In this document: positions 6,225 to 8,740 of the stretch, piece by piece
Position numbering within the stretch: position 1 is the first letter of the stretch
Layout: each line of letters begins with the position of its first letter
From: Candidatus Proteinoplasmatales archaeon SG8-5
Lineage (GTDB): Archaea > Thermoplasmatota > Thermoplasmata > SG8-5
Assembly: GCA_001595885.1 (NCBI GenBank)
Contig: LSSH01000003.1
Coordinates: 1 to 8,740, forward strand
Reading direction: 5' to 3'
DNA: 8,740 bases
The notes under the pieces: model-generated
Seen by the model: only the letters and a program-made list of their open reading frames with translations
What the model was told of the DNA's origin: nothing
The model's database searches: none
Position numbers and translations under genes: made by a program

Positions 6225-6238
6225 GATAATTAATTATC
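6225..6238 (-). promoter_or_regulatory. 14-bp perfect AT-rich palindrome, likely TATA region and possible operator
   Basis: GATAATTAATTATC equals its own reverse complement. Its centre is about 54 nt upstream of the STAND ATPase start at 6177. If it works as that gene's TATA box, transcription would begin near 6205 and give a leader of about 27 nt that includes the SD. Its symmetry also suits binding by a dimeric regulator or transcription in both directions. Confidence 0.5.
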
Positions 6239-6260
6239 GCACTGGGGGCATGGAGCAAGC

Positions 6261-6268
6261 CTTTTAAG
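6261..6268 (+). promoter_or_regulatory. Probable TATA box for the DUF4097 gene
   Basis: CTTTTAAG is centred about 42 nt before the ATG at 6307. With normal archaeal spacing the transcript would begin near 6290, leaving a leader of about 16 nt just long enough to hold the SD at 6298-6303. Confidence 0.45.
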
Positions 6269-6297
6269 TCTCAATTCCTTACTCCCAGATGTAAATT

Positions 6298-6303
6298 GGT
6301 GAT
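6298..6303 (+). promoter_or_regulatory. Shine-Dalgarno site of the DUF4097 gene
   Basis: GGTGAT is an exact complement of the conserved 16S rRNA 3' end (ATCACC) and lies 3 nt before the ATG at 6307. The spacing is short, but the GGTG core sits 5 nt from the start. Confidence 0.55.
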
Positions 6304-6306
6304 ATC

Positions 6307-7125
6307 ATGGAAGGTAACGCTCAGCCGGCCCCGCAGCCGGCTTCCCAGCCCGCGCAGACTACATACGCGCCACCGCCCCCTCCGCCCCAGAGCGGTACGA
6401 ACACGGCATTGATCATCGCCGTGGCGGTGATAGTGGTCGTGGTTGTGGTCCTTGCAGCGCTGGTATTCGTGTTCTTGCTCGATACGGTGCAGAACGGCAA
6501 CGGCCTTTACACTGAGGAGGTGGACGAGCATTATGCTGCCATCCCGGGCTTGGAGCTCGAGGTGATGACGGTCAACGGTGACATTGACATCGTCACTTAT
6601 GACGGTGACCAGATACTTCTGGAGGGCATTAAACGGGCAGACCGCTCACAGGATCTGGACCTGATGGAACTTGTCGTGACCCAGAACGGTGACAGCCTTG
6701 AGCTGAAGGTCGAGCACACCGAGGACCTTTCTAACCTCATCGGCGACAGCTTCGACCTCAGCCTCAGGGTGCCCGAATACATCATTTTGGAGAAGGTGAG
6801 GGCAGTCAACGGCGATATCCATGTCCAGAGCACCGATGAGGTCGTGGAGGTCGAGACCACCAACGGGGCCATCCGCGTGGACATGCGGTCAATAGGCAGC
6901 AACCTCAACATAGACTCGACGAACGGGCAGGTGGATGTGTTCATTGACCCCGACCTGGAAGTGACCATAGACATCTCGACCGTTAACGGCGTCATCTCGT
7001 TCAGCGGGATCAGCCTGGACCTTTCGGACGACACTGACCACTACGTCCGCGGCGACCTCAACGCCGGCGGCTACGAGATATACGTGGAAACGACGAACGG
7101 GAACGTGAACGTTCACCAGCTCTAG
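6307..7125 (+). CDS. Membrane-anchored DUF4097-like surface protein with Pro-rich N-terminus
   Basis: This 272-residue protein has three parts. Residues 1-31 are Pro/Gln/Ala-rich with a PPPPPP run (22-27). Residues 34-58 form one very hydrophobic helix with a run of six valines (43-48). The remainder (about 65-272) is an acidic, Cys-free beta-rich domain. That domain shows the repeating Asn-Gly turn of DUF4097-type beta-solenoids (putative adhesins): VNGDIDI (89), VNGDIHV (167), TNGAIRV (185), TNGQVDV (205), VNGVISF (226) and TNGNVNV (263). The positions given are those of the residue before each NG. The likely topology is a short cytoplasmic tail, one membrane anchor and the beta domain outside; this is inferred, as few charges flank the helix. 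It is divergent from the STAND ATPase and shares its last four bases with the convergent iron-sulfur gene. Function is unknown; adhesion or envelope sensing are the usual suggestions for the family. Confidence 0.82.
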   Translation: MEGNAQPAPQPASQPAQTTYAPPPPPPQSGTNTALIIAVAVIVVVVVVLAALVFVFLLDTVQNGNGLYTEEVDEHYAAIPGLELEVMTVNGDIDIVTYDGDQILLEGIKRADRSQDLDLMELVVTQNGDSLELKVEHTEDLSNLIGDSFDLSLRVPEYIILEKVRAVNGDIHVQSTDEVVEVETTNGAIRVDMRSIGSNLNIDSTNGQVDVFIDPDLEVTIDISTVNGVISFSGISLDLSDDTDHYVRGDLNAGGYEIYVETTNGNVNVHQL

Positions 7126-7748
7126 CGCTCCGCCATATCGATGGCCCCTGCCGGGCACGTCTTGACGCACACCCCGCAGCCGAAGCACTTGCCGCGATCA
7201 AAGACCAGCTTTCCGTCGGATAGTGTTCTCGCGTTGAACTGGCACCTGTCAACGCACGTTCCGCAGTTCTGGCATTTGTCGATGTCGTGGGTTGATATGT
7301 ACCTGGATTCGAAGATGCGGTCCTCGTACCCGACCTTTGCCGCGACCCCGAGTAATTCGCAGCAGCACGTGCAGCAGGAGCAGACTATGTTCGGCTCCTC
7401 GTTGCCCTTGAACGTATAGACCACGTGAACAAGACCTGCGTCATAGGTCTCGCGCATGGCCTCCAGTGCCTCCTCGACAGTGATGGACCTCTCGCCCATC
7501 TCCTCGATGCCCTTCCTGGCATACTCGTCGATGCCGAAACAGCCGTTCATCGGGGGCATGCAGGCATCGTCCCCCCTGTCCTTCCTGCAGCCGCACTCGC
7601 CCTGGGATATGACCTTGGCGTTCCTGAGCACTTGCTCCAGCTCCGAAAAATCCAGAATCCTGTGCTTGCCCTCGATGGTCACGTTTACCGGGATGGTTAC
7701 ACCGACGGTGCCGTCGTAAGCCTCCTCCTGAGATGATTCATCCGGCAT
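7122..7748 (-). CDS. Iron-sulfur protein with C-terminal 2[4Fe-4S] ferredoxin domain and Cys-rich N-terminal region
   Basis: This 208-residue protein is probably a cytoplasmic electron carrier or subunit. The C-terminus has two 4Fe-4S motifs, CQNCGTCVDRC (C159, C162, C165, C169) and CFGCGVCVKTCP (C188, C191, C194, C198). The fourth Cys of the first is followed by Gln rather than the usual Pro. Upstream are two more Cys groups: GECGCRKDRGDDAC with NGC (C52, C54, C63, C70), and the very dense CSCCTCCC (C123-C130), with an EEALEAM...AGLVHVVYTF segment between them. This layout recurs in a poorly characterised group of anaerobe 4Fe-4S proteins. The N-terminal Cys residues could hold an additional cluster or metal, which is inference. 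Translation starts at ATG 7748, about 25 nt from a TATA box, so it is probably leaderless. The gene lies 24 nt downstream of the nucleotidyltransferase on the same strand. Redox partner not evident. Confidence 0.85.
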   Translation of the reverse strand: MPDESSQEEAYDGTVGVTIPVNVTIEGKHRILDFSELEQVLRNAKVISQGECGCRKDRGDDACMPPMNGCFGIDEYARKGIEEMGERSITVEEALEAMRETYDAGLVHVVYTFKGNEEPNIVCSCCTCCCELLGVAAKVGYEDRIFESRYISTHDIDKCQNCGTCVDRCQFNARTLSDGKLVFDRGKCFGCGVCVKTCPAGAIDMAER

Positions 7749-7768
7749 GATATTGAAAGGGACTGGGT

Positions 7769-7779
7769 GTATTTAACTG
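7769..7779 (-). promoter_or_regulatory. TATA box of the iron-sulfur gene, containing the upstream gene's stop codon
   Basis: On the - strand this reads CAGTTAAATAC and is centred about 25 nt before the ATG at 7748, the spacing of a leaderless transcript. The TAA stop of the nucleotidyltransferase (7775-7773) lies inside it. The iron-sulfur gene has no SD. Confidence 0.6.
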
Positions 7780-8585
7780 TGCTGTGAAGGCTCTCGGCAC
7801 GCCTCCAGCTTCTTTCTGACCTCATCCATGTCCATCTCGTCGGCCAGCTGCCTGAACCACTCGCCCGCGGTCTCGAACGCGGCCTTCAGCTCCACGGGGT
7901 CCTTGATGTATATCAGGGGCTCTAACCTTTTCACGACCTCCCCGGGCAGGTCATAATGGACGTACCTTGTGTGGTAATTATAACGCTGGGGACAATGCTT
8001 CATCCGCAACAGCTCGACGAGGGGCCTGAAAGTGTACCCGAGGTAGAAGGGCATGGCCTCGATGACGTTGCCGCGGTTCAGCTCCTTCAGGGTGAGTATC
8101 TGGAACATCTCGAAGATGGTCTTGAGCTCTTCCAGCCTCTTCCCGATGGCCTCGGCGACCTTCTCAGGGTCGTACGTCGAGCCCTTGAACGCCCCGTCCT
8201 TGTCGAAGTGGACGACCGGCGTGCCGTGTATCTCGAAGGGCCACAGGTCTTCATCATCGGATTTCCTCATGATGCAGAGGTCCACCAGCAGGAACTCGCT
8301 GGCATCCCGTAGCCTGTAAAAGCACTGGGGGGAGCCGTGCCAGGTGGGCTCGGGCAGCCTGTATCTGAGGGCGATGCCGGAGAGTGATTCCAGCACCTCG
8401 TCGACCTTGTCGAACGCCTCCTCCACCCTGTCGTCCTCGACCATCAGGCCCAGGTCGATGTCGGACCATTCGTCCACCCTGTCGAAGCCCAATGCCCCGC
8501 CCTCGAACAGGGCCCTTGCATAATCCAGGGGCTCCAGGGCCTCGATCAAGGCGTTCATTACGTGCTCACGTGATATCCCGCTCAT
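7773..8585 (-). CDS. Nucleotidyltransferase (pol beta-like fold) domain protein
   Basis: The protein has 270 residues from the ATG at 8585. The N-terminal part carries the nucleotidyltransferase signature: FEGGALGF (27-34) in place of the usual GSxxRG loop, then EWSDIDLGLMV (39-49) with the metal-binding aspartates D42 and D44, and a likely third carboxylate at D102 in FLLVDLCIM. The C-terminal half is helical (about 135-260), as in antibiotic- or tRNA-type minimal nucleotidyltransferases where it helps bind the acceptor. It would transfer an NMP to a small molecule, protein or RNA; the substrate is unknown. An in-frame TTG at 8597 would add four residues but has no supporting site, whereas ATG 8585 lies 28 nt after a TATA-like GAGATATCC. 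The loop residues GG with no Arg are a mild departure from consensus. No HEPN partner, and so no MNT/HEPN toxin-antitoxin pair, is adjacent. Confidence 0.82.
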   Translation of the reverse strand: MSGISREHVMNALIEALEPLDYARALFEGGALGFDRVDEWSDIDLGLMVEDDRVEEAFDKVDEVLESLSGIALRYRLPEPTWHGSPQCFYRLRDASEFLLVDLCIMRKSDDEDLWPFEIHGTPVVHFDKDGAFKGSTYDPEKVAEAIGKRLEELKTIFEMFQILTLKELNRGNVIEAMPFYLGYTFRPLVELLRMKHCPQRYNYHTRYVHYDLPGEVVKRLEPLIYIKDPVELKAAFETAGEWFRQLADEMDMDEVRKKLEACREPSQHS

Positions 8586-8608
8586 GCAATACCCCAATAG
8601 GTTTACAC

Positions 8609-8617
8609 GGATATCTC
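8609..8617 (-). promoter_or_regulatory. Possible TATA box for the nucleotidyltransferase gene
   Basis: On the - strand this is GAGATATCC, preceded by AACAAA, and is centred 28 nt before the ATG at 8585. It fits a leaderless start. The match is modest, and TTAACGG at 8630-8624 is an alternative that would give a leader of about 17 nt. Confidence 0.35.
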
Positions 8618-8674
8618 TTTGTTCCCGTTAAGCGTTTCGAACGGTCGTCTAAGTTGGAGGTAGGCTCCGTTTGG

Positions 8675-8740
8675 TCAATGGCCTGCCCGTTTGAGATATC
8701 CCTCGCCGACACTCAACAGCCTAGCGGAGAGCTCAATGTC
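8675..8740 (-). CDS. Possible C-terminal fragment of an unidentified - strand gene
   Basis: From the window edge a - strand frame encodes about 21 residues (ending ELSARLLSVGEGYLKRAGH) to a TGA at 8677-8675. The amphipathic, Leu/Arg-containing composition is protein-like, and the gene would run in the same direction as the two genes that follow it. A + strand frame starting with ATG at 8679 is also open to the edge and has similar third-position GC, so the strand is uncertain. The family cannot be named. Confidence 0.35.
   Translation of the reverse strand, partial: DIELSARLLSVGEGYLKRAGH

Noticed and set aside
7122..7748. HgcB-like ferredoxin of a mercury methylation pair
   Set aside because: It has two 4Fe-4S motifs, but the extra cysteines are N-terminal and in the middle rather than a C-terminal pair, and no corrinoid HgcA-like gene is adjacent.
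7773..8597. MNT/HEPN toxin-antitoxin or a TTG start at 8597 for the nucleotidyltransferase
   Set aside because: The protein is much longer than a minimal MNT antitoxin and has no HEPN neighbour. TTG 8597 adds only four residues and has no SD or TATA placement to support it.

Overview
This window looks like chromosomal DNA of an archaeon. The most likely group is a moderately GC-rich member of the Thermoplasmatota or a related euryarchaeal lineage; this is inferred from style, not from a marker gene. Supporting signs are AT-rich TATA-like boxes about 25-32 nt upstream of several start codons, with little or no leader and no Shine-Dalgarno (SD) site. Other genes have strong GGTGAT or GGGGGTGA-type SD sites. 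AGG and ATA codons are used heavily, and the gene set (DUF3795, a DUF438-like PAS protein, DUF4097, a polyferredoxin-like protein) is common in anaerobic archaea. I see no rRNA, tRNA, CRISPR array, insertion sequence or phage gene.

Layout. At the left edge is a possible C-terminal fragment of a membrane protein (3-83). Then come, on the + strand, a CaCA-type cation antiporter (253-1224), a Cys-rich DUF3795 protein (1324-1743), an EamA/DMT-family exporter (1769-2689) and a small PAS protein (2720-3085). The last three have gaps of 25 and 30 nt and may form one transcription unit: the first looks leaderless and the second has a strong SD and a TTG start. Facing them on the - strand is the largest gene, a STAND/AAA_16-type ATPase of about 1010 residues with a C-terminal array of ten TPR units in exact 40-residue register (3145-6177). 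It is divergent from a membrane-anchored, Pro-rich DUF4097 surface protein (6307-7125). The shared intergenic stretch holds a 14-bp perfect AT-rich palindrome. The DUF4097 gene ends in the same CTAG tetranucleotide as a convergent - strand iron-sulfur protein (7122-7748). Upstream of that gene, on the same strand, is a nucleotidyltransferase (7773-8585), whose stop codon lies inside the iron-sulfur gene's probable TATA box. The right edge may hold the 3' end of another - strand gene.

How the parts may fit. There is no obvious single pathway: two transporters, two or three signalling or sensing proteins and one redox protein. The most notable item is the STAND ATPase. It carries about 110 extra residues between the Walker A and Walker B motifs that look like a separate alpha/beta sensory module (roadblock/longin-like by eye), and it lacks a recognisable output domain. 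Its divergent pairing with a surface protein across a palindromic promoter suggests, without proving, a sensing or cell-envelope function.
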